The translations under genes and the position numbers were made by a program. From Glycomyces terrestris (GTDB lineage Bacteria > Actinomycetota > Actinomycetes > Mycobacteriales > Micromonosporaceae): 64,000 bases of DNA. Positions within the stretch are counted from its first letter, which is position 1. The number at the start of each line of letters is the position of its first letter. The stretch lies in NCBI RefSeq assembly GCF_003933745.1, contig NZ_RSEB01000001.1, positions 248,001 through 312,000 on the forward strand. The letters are read 5' to 3'. Below, one piece after another: positions 8,259 to 14,837 of this stretch. The notes under the pieces were generated by a model. It did not search any database. It saw nothing but the letters and a program-made list of their open reading frames with translations, and was not told where the DNA came from.

Positions 8259-8285
8259 TTTTCAATATTCATTGAAAATATTGAA
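8259..8285. promoter_or_regulatory. Nested AT-rich palindromes (likely operator of the GbsR-like regulator)
   Basis: Two overlapping perfect inverted repeats: TTTTCAAT-ATTC-ATTGAAAA (8259-8278) and TTCAATATT (8261-8269) with AATATTGAA (8277-8285). The run is strikingly AT-rich for this genome and lies just upstream of the regulator gene. Together they could hold two dimers in tandem. Confidence 0.6.
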
Positions 8286-8583
8286 GATGCTCCAGCGGCT
8301 CCTCCTCTGCGGAGGCACCGTCGACGCGCACCTCAGCGGCATCCTCGCCGAACCCGGTTTCAGCGACCGCGCCGCGGCCACCGCCTGGCGTACGAGTTCG
8401 GTCTCACGCGGCCTCCGCACCGCCCCGCCGTTCGCCACGAGGGGATTCTGCGAGTGCGCGCCAAGGCCACCTCCCGCCCGCTGCGGCGCTCGTCCTCCGC
8501 AACGTCCCCCAAGGCGGTTCGAACCCGAGCCGTCCACCGCGGGGGCCGCATCGGTGGCGAATGCGATCGCCTTGAATGGCCTG
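8286..8583. other. Intergenic stretch, no gene seen
   Basis: About 300 bases between the ABC regulator promoter and the first universal stress gene. ORFs crossing it on both strands have low-complexity Arg/Pro/Ala composition and lack ribosome sites; I see no RNA gene or mobile element. It marks the left edge of the stress island. Confidence 0.5.
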
Positions 8584-9093
8584 CTAGGTCCCTGCCATGA
8601 TGCGATCGTCGGTGCCCTCGGCAGGGACGACCAGGACCGGGCAGGTGGCATGGTGCAGGCACTTCTGGCTCACCGACCCGACCAGCGTGCCCGAGAAGCC
8701 GCCCAGGCCCCGCTGGCCGACCACCAGGAGGTCAGCCCGCCGAGCCTGGTCGAGCAGCACACGGGCGGGATGGCCCTTGACCACGGCCTGGGTCACCTGC
8801 AGCGTCGGCCGCCCCGCCGTCGCCTCCCCCACGATCCGCGCCAGCCGCTCCCCCGCCTCGGCCTCGAGATGGTCGCCCGGATACACCGGGACGGGCTTGC
8901 CCCAGTTCGTAGGGACCTCCCAAGCCGTGACCGCCCGGACCACCGCACCGGTCCGCTCAGCCTCATCGAGCGCCCAACCCAGCGCGCTGATCGACGACGG
9001 CGAGCCGTCGACACCCACCACGATGCCCCCTTCAGGGCCTGCTTCATGCCTCAACTCCGACTCCCCCTTCCCGAATTCACCCTCATCGTCCAT
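8584..9093 (-). CDS. Universal stress protein (single UspA domain)
   Basis: A 169-residue protein with a 22-residue acidic leader before the Usp domain. The domain starts GIVVGVDGSPSS and ends with the ATP-binding motif G-2x-G-9x-G-S intact (VVGQRGLGGFSGTLVGSVSQKC), then CPVLVVP. ATP-binding Usp proteins of this kind help actinobacteria survive hypoxia and growth arrest. The ATG at 9093 gives the leader; an upstream frame from 9201 has no supporting ribosome site. First of eight Usp genes in the 8.6-31.3 kb region; no DevR-type box was found directly in front of it. Confidence 0.85.
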   Translation of the reverse strand: MDDEGEFGKGESELRHEAGPEGGIVVGVDGSPSSISALGWALDEAERTGAVVRAVTAWEVPTNWGKPVPVYPGDHLEAEAGERLARIVGEATAGRPTLQVTQAVVKGHPARVLLDQARRADLLVVGQRGLGGFSGTLVGSVSQKCLHHATCPVLVVPAEGTDDRIMAGT

Positions 9094-9271
9094 CCTGACA
9101 CCCCGCACCCGGCCCCGACCGACGAACCCGATCCCGCACGACTTCCGATTCAGCCTGGATCCGGGCACAGAATCGATTGCGATCCCGGTGTCCGCGATCA
9201 CTTCCGAAGCGCTGGTGAACGCAATCGCTAGCGCGGCGCGCCACGCACCCCATGACGCAGACCGCCAGGGT

Positions 9272-9733
9272 TCAGATCGTCTGCGTGCCGTCCCGGATCA
9301 CCAGGACCGGACAGCGTGCGCTGTGGACGCATTTCCAGCTCACCGAGCCCAGAAGCACACTCCTCAACTCCCCGCGCGACCGGCTGCCGACTACGAGGAG
9401 TCCGGCGTTCGCCGCCTCCTGCACCAGGACCTGAGCCGGATCGCCCTTGACGACGCGCTGTTGCACGGGCACCGCCGGGTATGCGGCGTGAACCTCGGCG
9501 ACAGTCGCTGCCATGGCTTCGATCGCGGCGGTCTCCCATTCCGCCTCGGGCACCAGCAACCCGCCGGTGGCGTAATCGGTCGGTGCCTGCCACGCGCGGA
9601 CGGCGATCACGGGGTCGTTCGTGACGGCAGACCGCCTCACCGCCCACTCCAGCGCATGCTGCGACGCCGACGAACCGTCGACCCCGACGACGGTGGCCTT
9701 CGGTTCAGCGGGCGAGGTAGCCGCCATCGACAT
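9272..9733 (-). CDS. Universal stress protein with altered ATP motif
   Basis: A 153-residue Usp protein (VVGVDGSSASQHALEWAV...CPVLVIRDG). The ATP-binding motif reads GSRSRGELRSVLLGS: the second Gly of G-2x-G is Ser, so nucleotide binding may be weakened. The start at 9733 overlaps the last 29 nt of the upstream SDR gene, with GGAG about 6 nt ahead, implying translational coupling; ATG 9727 is an alternative. It would be expressed with the SDR. Confidence 0.82.
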   Translation of the reverse strand: MSMAATSPAEPKATVVGVDGSSASQHALEWAVRRSAVTNDPVIAVRAWQAPTDYATGGLLVPEAEWETAAIEAMAATVAEVHAAYPAVPVQQRVVKGDPAQVLVQEAANAGLLVVGSRSRGELRSVLLGSVSWKCVHSARCPVLVIRDGTQTI

Positions 9734-10445
9734 ACAGCTCCGATCCGGTGACGAATGCCGCGTCGTCGCTTGCCAAGAACGCGACGCAAGCGGCGACTTC
9801 TTCAGGTCTGCCCAGACGACCCATGGGTGTCGCGGCGATCATCGCCGCTTCGAACTCGGTTCCCTTGGCGACGTCCAGCATCGGGGTGTCGATGAATCCT
9901 GGATGGACTGAATTGACTCTGACGCCCTCTGTCGCCCAGTGCAGGGCGGCGTTCTTGGTCAAGATCCGCACCGCGCCCTTCGCCGCATGGTAGGCCGGCG
10001 AGGTCCCGAACCCGCCGGAGGCGCCGAAGATCGAACTGATGTTGACCACCGAACCGTGCCCCGAGGCCTTGAGTGCTCCACTGGCGGTCTTCATGCCCAG
10101 GAAGACCCCGGTCTGGTCGACTGCGATCGTCCGTTCGTAGTCGTCCTTAGACGTCTCCTCAATGGAGGCGAGGTCTCCGACACCGGCGTTGTTGACGAGG
10201 ATGTGCAGTCCACCGAACTGCCCGACCGCCGCCTCGACCGCCTCCTGCCAGGCGGCTTCGTCGGTGACGTCCAGGTGCCGGTACACCGATCGTCCGGCCT
10301 GGTCGGCGACCTCCGCTCCGGCTTCATCGTGCACATCGGTCACCACCACGCTCGCCCCATCCGCGGCGAGACGGAAGGCCGTGGCCTTGCCTATCCCGCT
10401 CGCGGCGCCGGTCACGAGGGCGACCCGCCCCTCCAGCTTGCCCAT
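9705..10445 (-). CDS. SDR family oxidoreductase
   Basis: A 246-residue classical short-chain dehydrogenase/reductase. It has the NAD(P)-binding TGAASGIG motif at 12-19, an acidic residue after strand 2 (VVVTDVHDE), which favours NAD(H), the NNAG motif, catalytic Ser in VNISS and the YHAAK active site. Many SDRs of this length are annotated as 3-oxoacyl-ACP or glucose-type dehydrogenases; the substrate cannot be read from sequence. It starts at 10445 after AAGGATGG and leads a two-gene unit with the overlapping Usp gene. A DevR-like box lies at 10610-10624. Confidence 0.82.
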   Translation of the reverse strand: MGKLEGRVALVTGAASGIGKATAFRLAADGASVVVTDVHDEAGAEVADQAGRSVYRHLDVTDEAAWQEAVEAAVGQFGGLHILVNNAGVGDLASIEETSKDDYERTIAVDQTGVFLGMKTASGALKASGHGSVVNISSIFGASGGFGTSPAYHAAKGAVRILTKNAALHWATEGVRVNSVHPGFIDTPMLDVAKGTEFEAAMIAATPMGRLGRPEEVAACVAFLASDDAAFVTGSELYVDGGYLAR

Positions 10446-10609
10446 GGTCCCATCCTTCCTTTCACCCCGATTGAAGCACTGGTCGGCGTTTCTTGAGGGG
10501 CATGCGCAGAACGCAAGAGGTGGTGGCCTGCCGCCTCGGCCCGATCCCCCGCATCCAGCCTTGAACCGACCCCAGAAGGCCGCCGTCCCTCAGCAGGGAG
10601 GCTCCGGAC

Positions 10610-10624
10610 TGGGGCGCGAGTCCC
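10610..10624. promoter_or_regulatory. DevR-like box upstream of SDR-usp
   Basis: On the minus strand it reads GGGACTCGCGCCCCA, differing from the mycobacterial DevR consensus GGGACTTNNGNCCCT at two fixed positions. It lies 165 nt before the SDR start, farther than most other copies in this island. Confidence 0.4.
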
Positions 10625-10726
10625 TCTCAGAGCCGGGCATCGGGGTCCCCCGGCACCATCGCTCCCTCACGACGCCGGCGCTGCCCGCGGCGATCCGGAT
10701 CTCCTGCGCCACGGCGCCCCGCCGAC

Positions 10727-11188
10727 TCAAGCGGCGGGTTTCGACTGCTGCCTTCCAGGGACGACGACGACCGGGCCGTGCCCGTGGGTGATGCAGTACC
10801 TGGTCACCGAGCCGATGACCGCCCCGACGAGGCGGCCGCGCCTGCAGTTGCCGACAACCAGCAGGGCTGAATGCCCGGACCGTTCGAGGAGCACGCGCCC
10901 GGGCCGTCCCTCCGTGAGCAGCGTGGCGACGCGCACCCGGGGATGCTCGAGCGCGGCCTCGTGCACCGCCTGCTCGAGCTCGCGCCCCATCGCCTTCACG
11001 AACTCGGTCGCGGACACCGCGGTCGCATCGGCGCCCGAGGCGAACGGGACCTGCCACGCACGCACTGCCAGCACCGGCGCTCCCGTCAACGCCGCGTACT
11101 GCATCGCCCAGTCCAGTGCACCCAGCGACGGCGCCGATCCGTCGACGCCCACGATGATCGCGCTGTCCGAATGCGAACGGCCGGACAT
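10727..11188 (-). CDS. Universal stress protein with altered ATP motif
   Basis: A 153-residue Usp protein starting IIVGVDGSAPSLGALDWAM. The ATP motif region is GNCRRGRLVGAVIGS, where the second Gly of G-2x-G is Arg, and the final strand is GPVVVVPG instead of CPVVVV, so this copy has diverged from its paralogues and lost the conserved Cys-Pro. Start at 11188 with GGGAG upstream. Two DevR-like boxes 54-91 nt upstream suggest direct induction. Confidence 0.82.
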   Translation of the reverse strand: MSGRSHSDSAIIVGVDGSAPSLGALDWAMQYAALTGAPVLAVRAWQVPFASGADATAVSATEFVKAMGRELEQAVHEAALEHPRVRVATLLTEGRPGRVLLERSGHSALLVVGNCRRGRLVGAVIGSVTRYCITHGHGPVVVVPGRQQSKPAA

Positions 11189-11241
11189 CGTGCTCTCCCT
11201 TCCTCCAGTCCCCAGCCTCGCCGACGCCGGCGCCGACCGGG

Positions 11242-11256
11242 AGTGCCGAATGTCCC
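11242..11256. promoter_or_regulatory. DevR-like box upstream of usp (10727)
   Basis: Minus-strand sequence GGGACATTCGGCACT, two mismatches to GGGACTTNNGNCCCT. It is 54 nt upstream of the Usp start codon, a position that fits activation near the -35 region. Confidence 0.5.
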
Positions 11257-11264
11257 CTCATTCG

Positions 11265-11279
11265 AGGACCGATGGGCCC
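11265..11279. promoter_or_regulatory. Second DevR-like box upstream of usp (10727)
   Basis: AGGACCGATGGGCCC, a weaker palindrome whose centre is 23 bp from the neighbouring box, about two helical turns, which would allow cooperative binding of two dimers. Confidence 0.35.
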
Positions 11280-11488
11280 GGCATCCAGAGCGCCGAGGCC
11301 GCAGCATCCGTATGGGAGTCGGCGTTCGGCTCCTGGAGGCATCGTTCACGGCGCCGACTGTCCTCTCCCGTGGCGCGCGAGGAGCCACCGAGGCGAAGCG
11401 GCCGCAACCCTCCGCCCATACCGGTGCCGCACTCGATGACGGGGCGCTTGCCTCCGCACGTCGAGGCCGCGGCGTGACGACCGGGCTC

Positions 11489-12592
11489 CTACCAGCCGCC
11501 GATGCCCGATTGGGACGGGCGGCCCGCGGCGAACAGCCGCGGCATGTACACCCGCACGGACACCCGCCCCGGATTCCACAGCGGGGAGGCACCGACCTGG
11601 AAATCCAGTTCGCGGCGTGCGCGTCTCGCGTTGGGGTCGATGCGCCAGGCGATCTCGTCCGCCGCGGCGTCGGCCTGGCGCAGGGCGAGGTAGGCGAGCT
11701 TGACCGGGAAGTCACCGGAGTCACCGGGCGCGAACACGTTCTCGGTGCCCATGACGCGGCTCGTCGCGGGATCGGTCTTGAGGAAGCCCCGCGCGTCGGT
11801 GGGCAGTCCGTCGAAGGCGCACGCGGCGACGTGCGGTGGGAAGGTGATCAAGAGGTCGTACTGCTGCGACGTCCCGTCGGTGAACGCCACCCGGTCCGGA
11901 TGGACGGTGTCGACCTCGACCGCGGTGACCCCCTCGATGCCGCGCGTGGCGAACTCCGAGCGGACTGAGCCGTGGAGGTCGGGGCCGAACGCTTCGAGGT
12001 ACCGGTCCTCCCAGGTCGTCAGCAGGAGGTCGACACGATCGCGAACCTGTTCAGAGCGCAGCCACTGCTCGAGCAGGAGCACAAGGTCGTAGAGGGGGGC
12101 CGAGCACATGTTTCCCGGCGGCACCAGGAACAGGGCCCGCTGGCTGCGGCCGGCGCGGGCGGATTCGGCGAGCCGGTCCAAGGCCGCGCCGAGCGTCCGT
12201 GCATGGTCTTCGGTCCACACCGTGTGGGCGTGCTCCGCCAAACCGGGGATCTCGCCGGGCCGCATCGCGGCGCCGGTCGCCAGGACCAGGTAGTCGTAGC
12301 GGATCGAGGACCCGTCGGCGAGCTCGATCCGGTTGGCGGCGCAGTCGGTCGCCCCCAGCGGCGACTGGTGCAGGGTGATGTCTCGCCGGGCTGCCGGCTC
12401 GGCCAGCGGGACCCGCAGGCGCGGATCGCGGCGGAACGGCACATAGAGGTTGTTCGGTCGGTCCAAGAAGTCCGGGCCGTTGACCACGAGTGCGAGGTCG
12501 ACCCCGTCGCCGAGGTGCTCGCGAACCGTGAACGCGGTCTCCAGGCCGGCGAATCCTCCGCCGACGACCACCACTCGTGTCGAGCCGCTCAT
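11489..12592 (-). CDS. FAD-dependent pyridine nucleotide-disulphide-family oxidoreductase (SQR/NDH-2-like)
   Basis: A 367-residue flavoprotein. It opens with the FAD Rossmann motif VVVGGGFAGLET (7-18), has the ATG motif YDYLVLATGAA near 105, and the second FAD-binding GD motif FAPGDSGDFPVKLAYLALRQAD near 300. The layout matches sulphide:quinone reductases and type II NADH dehydrogenases. Of the redox cysteines expected in true SQR, I see only a Cys in PPGNMCSAP and a lone Cys in VAACAFDG, so quinone reductase activity with another donor is more likely. ATG 12592 has a strong GGAGGAG site. A paralogue lies at 31423-32682. Confidence 0.75.
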   Translation of the reverse strand: MSGSTRVVVVGGGFAGLETAFTVREHLGDGVDLALVVNGPDFLDRPNNLYVPFRRDPRLRVPLAEPAARRDITLHQSPLGATDCAANRIELADGSSIRYDYLVLATGAAMRPGEIPGLAEHAHTVWTEDHARTLGAALDRLAESARAGRSQRALFLVPPGNMCSAPLYDLVLLLEQWLRSEQVRDRVDLLLTTWEDRYLEAFGPDLHGSVRSEFATRGIEGVTAVEVDTVHPDRVAFTDGTSQQYDLLITFPPHVAACAFDGLPTDARGFLKTDPATSRVMGTENVFAPGDSGDFPVKLAYLALRQADAAADEIAWRIDPNARRARRELDFQVGASPLWNPGRVSVRVYMPRLFAAGRPSQSGIGGW

Positions 12593-12842
12593 TGCTCCTC
12601 CTTCGCCCCGGCCGGCAGGCGGTTCAGGCGGTGCCCGCGAAGACGCCTGTACACCGAAGCCTGCGGGCGCGGGCCCGGATCCCAGGGTATGCGGGCCGGG
12701 AGGCCATCGGGGGCAGATCGGCGCAGGCAGCAGAGCGGGCGTGCAAGCGGCCCGTCCGGGCCCGTTTCACGGTCCGGTCGGCGCCGCGCCGCTTTCGACC
12801 TCATCGGCGCGTGCCCGGGTTAGAGTCGGACCGGGAGGGACG

Positions 12843-13313
12843 ATGGCGGGTCAGAGGCAGCGAGGCGGTGTCGTGGTGGTGGGTGTGGACGGTTCGCCGT
12901 CGTCCCGCCGGGCACTGCGGTGGGGTCTCGAGCAGGCGGAGGCCACCGGCGCGAAGGTCGTCGCGGTTCTCGCCTGGCAGATCCCTCGCCATCTCGGCAC
13001 CGCCGTCATGGTGATGCCCGGCGCGCAATGGGACGCCGAGGCCCGCAACACGCTGCGGTCGGCCGTCGAGCCCGCCTCCGCCGCGCGGCCGCAGGTGGAG
13101 ATCGAACAGCGCGTCGTCGAAGGCCACCCGGCGGAAGTCCTGCTGCGCGAGGCCGGGCAAGCGGACCTGCTCGTAGTGGGCAACCGGGGCCTGGGCGGGT
13201 TCGCCGGCACCGTGCTCGGCTCGGTCAGTCAGCACTGCGTCCGCCATGCGCCCTGCCCCGTGGTCGTCGTCCACGACCAGACGGGAACGGACCCGGAGAG
13301 GAACACCGGATGA
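12843..13313 (+). CDS. Universal stress protein
   Basis: A 156-residue Usp protein (VVVVGVDGSPSSRRALRWGLEQ). The ATP motif is intact (GNRGLGGFAGTVLGS) and the domain ends CVRHAPCPVVVV. The ATG at 12843 is preferred because GGAGGGAC precedes it and upstream codons lack Usp similarity. Its stop overlaps the start of the next Usp gene (ATGA), giving a tandem, coupled pair divergent from the FAD oxidoreductase. Confidence 0.87.
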   Translation: MAGQRQRGGVVVVGVDGSPSSRRALRWGLEQAEATGAKVVAVLAWQIPRHLGTAVMVMPGAQWDAEARNTLRSAVEPASAARPQVEIEQRVVEGHPAEVLLREAGQADLLVVGNRGLGGFAGTVLGSVSQHCVRHAPCPVVVVHDQTGTDPERNTG

Positions 13314-13747
13314 GCGGGCAGAAGCAGGAGCGGGTCCTCGTCGGCATCGACGGGTCACCGGCGTCGACCAAGGCGCTGCGCTGGGCGATACGGTACGCCG
13401 AGCGCACCGGCGCCGCGATCGACGCGGTCCACGTATGGCAGGTGCCGACGATCTACGGCACTCCGATCGAGCAGGTCCCGGGCGAGAACTTCGCCGAAGC
13501 CGGGCAGCGCGCGTTGGACGGCACAGTGGACCAGGAGCTGGGGGGCAGGACGGATCTCGAGGTGCGCCGGGTCTGCCCAGGCGGATACACCCCGAAGGTG
13601 CTGGTCGAGCTGTCGAGGGACGCGGACCTGCTGGTGGTCGGCTCCCGCGGTCAGGGCGGCCTGAAAGGGACGCTGCTGGGATCGGTGAGCCTGCGGTGCG
13701 TCACCCACGCCGCCTGCCCCGTGGTCATCGTCCGCACCGAGGATTGA
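13310..13747 (+). CDS. Universal stress protein
   Basis: A 145-residue Usp protein, translationally coupled to the preceding Usp gene by an ATGA overlap. It starts RVLVGIDGSPASTKALRWAIRYAERTG and carries an intact ATP motif (GSRGQGGLKGTLLGS). It belongs to a distinct subgroup with the copy at 30820-31251: both have a YGTP segment (IYGTPIEQVPGENF versus EYGTPVPAVPGETF) and GGYTPKVLVE/QGYPPKVLVE before the last strands. The pair may form heterodimers with the upstream paralogue. Confidence 0.87.
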   Translation: MSGQKQERVLVGIDGSPASTKALRWAIRYAERTGAAIDAVHVWQVPTIYGTPIEQVPGENFAEAGQRALDGTVDQELGGRTDLEVRRVCPGGYTPKVLVELSRDADLLVVGSRGQGGLKGTLLGSVSLRCVTHAACPVVIVRTED

Positions 13748-13757
13748 CAGCGCGCCT

Positions 13758-13771
13758 GCACCGGCCGGTGC
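13758..13771. terminator. Perfect palindrome between convergent genes
   Basis: GCACCGGCCGGTGC is a 14-bp perfect palindrome exactly between the converging Usp (stop 13747) and SHOCT (stop 13777) genes. It may act as a weak bidirectional terminator; as a hairpin it would have almost no loop, so this is uncertain. Confidence 0.3.
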
Positions 13772-13776
13772 CGCAC

Positions 13777-14073
13777 TCAGGAGCCGTCCGGCTCGCGCCC
13801 TTCGAGTCTGGCACGCATCTCGGTGTACGTCGCGGTGTCGATCTCGCCGGAGGCGTACCGCCGGTCGAGCATCTCGCCCGCACTCGCCTGGGCGGTGGCC
13901 GGGTCGGCCGCGCCGCGGTCGGTGCCGATCGCTCTGCCGAGCCGGACCACCGCCCAGATCAGCAGGACGAGGACCGCCAGCCAGAAGATCATCATGAAAC
14001 CGGCCCACCACCAGTCCCCGCCCGACATGGCGTCGAACTGGCCGCAGCGGCCGGGACCGAATCCATTCATCAT
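13777..14073 (-). CDS. Small SHOCT-domain membrane protein
   Basis: A 98-residue protein: a short Gly/Trp-rich N-terminus, one transmembrane helix (about 22-46, AGFMMIFWLAVLVLLIWAVV), a polar linker, then a C-terminal SHOCT-type motif (AGEMLDRRYASGEIDTATYTEMRARL). SHOCT motifs are short oligomerisation or interaction modules at the end of many bacterial membrane proteins. It is embedded in the stress island and preceded by a half-matching DevR-like site at 14153-14167. Confidence 0.75.
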   Translation of the reverse strand: MMNGFGPGRCGQFDAMSGGDWWWAGFMMIFWLAVLVLLIWAVVRLGRAIGTDRGAADPATAQASAGEMLDRRYASGEIDTATYTEMRARLEGREPDGS

Positions 14074-14152
14074 CGGACTCGCCTCCTTCAGGTCGTGCCT
14101 TCAGCTTCCCGCTCGCAGCCGGCCGCTCCCAGAGGCCGACGTCACCGCGGTC

Positions 14153-14167
14153 CCAAACCAAGGTCCC
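14153..14167. promoter_or_regulatory. Partial DevR-like box upstream of the SHOCT gene
   Basis: Minus-strand GGGACCTTGGTTTGG, a perfect left half with a poor right half, followed directly by another GGGACC half. About 80 nt upstream of the SHOCT start. Weak candidate. Confidence 0.3.
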
Positions 14168-14210
14168 TGCCCGCGGCGGCCGCCGGGCCGGGGCCCGGCG
14201 TGCAGCCTCC

Positions 14211-14717
14211 TCACTTCGGCAGGGCGACCGCCGCGGCGAGCTCGGACGCCCAGGAGCGGACGTTGTCGAGTTCCCCCGTCTTGAGCGGGCCGAGGGTCCG
14301 CTCGACCCTGAAGCTCGCCGGGCTCGCGACGATGGTGAACCCGGCCCGGCGCAGCCGTCTGGTGGCCGCACGGGCCGCGGACCCGGGGAGGTGGTCGACG
14401 CGGGTGTCGAAGGCGATCGCCTGCACACCGGGAGCGGTCTCCACTGCGGCCAGCCATTCGCGGACGCCGATCCCGGTCGAGACCAGGCCGGCAGGTGCGA
14501 TGCCGGCGGCGTCGCTGCGCGAGAGCGGACGGCTGAGCGTGAACCCGTGGGTCGGGGCGCCGACCACCACCAGGTCGACGGACGCGTCGATCGCGGTGGG
14601 CGCCTCGCTCACCTCGTGGAGTTCGACGTCCATGTACTTCGCGAGCTCCTCGACGACGACCTTCGCGACCGCCCTCGTGTTGCCGAACATCGATTCGTAG
14701 ATCACTGCGGCTCGCAT
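14211..14717 (-). CDS. Flavodoxin-domain protein
   Basis: A 168-residue flavodoxin-like protein. The FMN phosphate-binding loop is at the N-terminus (YESMFGNTRAVA, residues 8-19), followed by strand DLVVVGAPTHGFTLSR. Length fits a single flavodoxin domain. Proteins of this group serve as low-potential electron carriers or FMN-binding reductases. The gene lies downstream of ppdK, separated by a hairpin terminator, and upstream of the SHOCT gene, all within the stress island, suggesting a role in redox balance under low oxygen. Confidence 0.8.
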   Translation of the reverse strand: MRAAVIYESMFGNTRAVAKVVVEELAKYMDVELHEVSEAPTAIDASVDLVVVGAPTHGFTLSRPLSRSDAAGIAPAGLVSTGIGVREWLAAVETAPGVQAIAFDTRVDHLPGSAARAATRRLRRAGFTIVASPASFRVERTLGPLKTGELDNVRSWASELAAAVALPK

Positions 14718-14761
14718 GGCGACCGCCTTTCTGACGTGCTTGCTGGCATCGGGAATGATTC

Positions 14762-14793
14762 GGGGCCCGGTCCTGGTGCCGGAACCGGGCCCC
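14762..14793 (-). terminator. Hairpin terminator after ppdK
   Basis: GGGGCCCGGT (14762-14771) pairs perfectly with ACCGGGCCCC (14784-14793), 12-nt loop. It starts 45 nt beyond the ppdK stop and separates it from the flavodoxin gene. Confidence 0.5.
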
Positions 14794-14837
14794 GTGCGGA
14801 TCCCCGAAAGGACCCGTGCTCTGGTCCGCGACTCGCG

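Larger units (their letters stand above)
11189..11488. other. Intergenic promoter region (no gene seen)
   Basis: Three hundred bases between a Usp gene and the stop of the FAD oxidoreductase. Its left part holds two DevR-like boxes (11242-11256 and 11265-11279). The remainder has no convincing ORF, RNA gene or repeat. Confidence 0.5.

Noticed and set aside
8272..9231. Long plus-strand ORF opposite the first Usp gene
   Set aside because: Low-complexity Arg/Pro composition, no domain, and fully antisense to a clear Usp gene.
10575..10589. GGGACGGCGGCCTTC on the minus strand upstream of the SDR
   Set aside because: Only the left half fits; the nearby 10610-10624 site is better.
12593..12842. 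GGGCCCGG-type sequences between the FAD oxidoreductase and usp that loosely resemble DevR boxes
   Set aside because: They lack the GGGAC half and the right spacing; GC-rich DNA gives such matches by chance.
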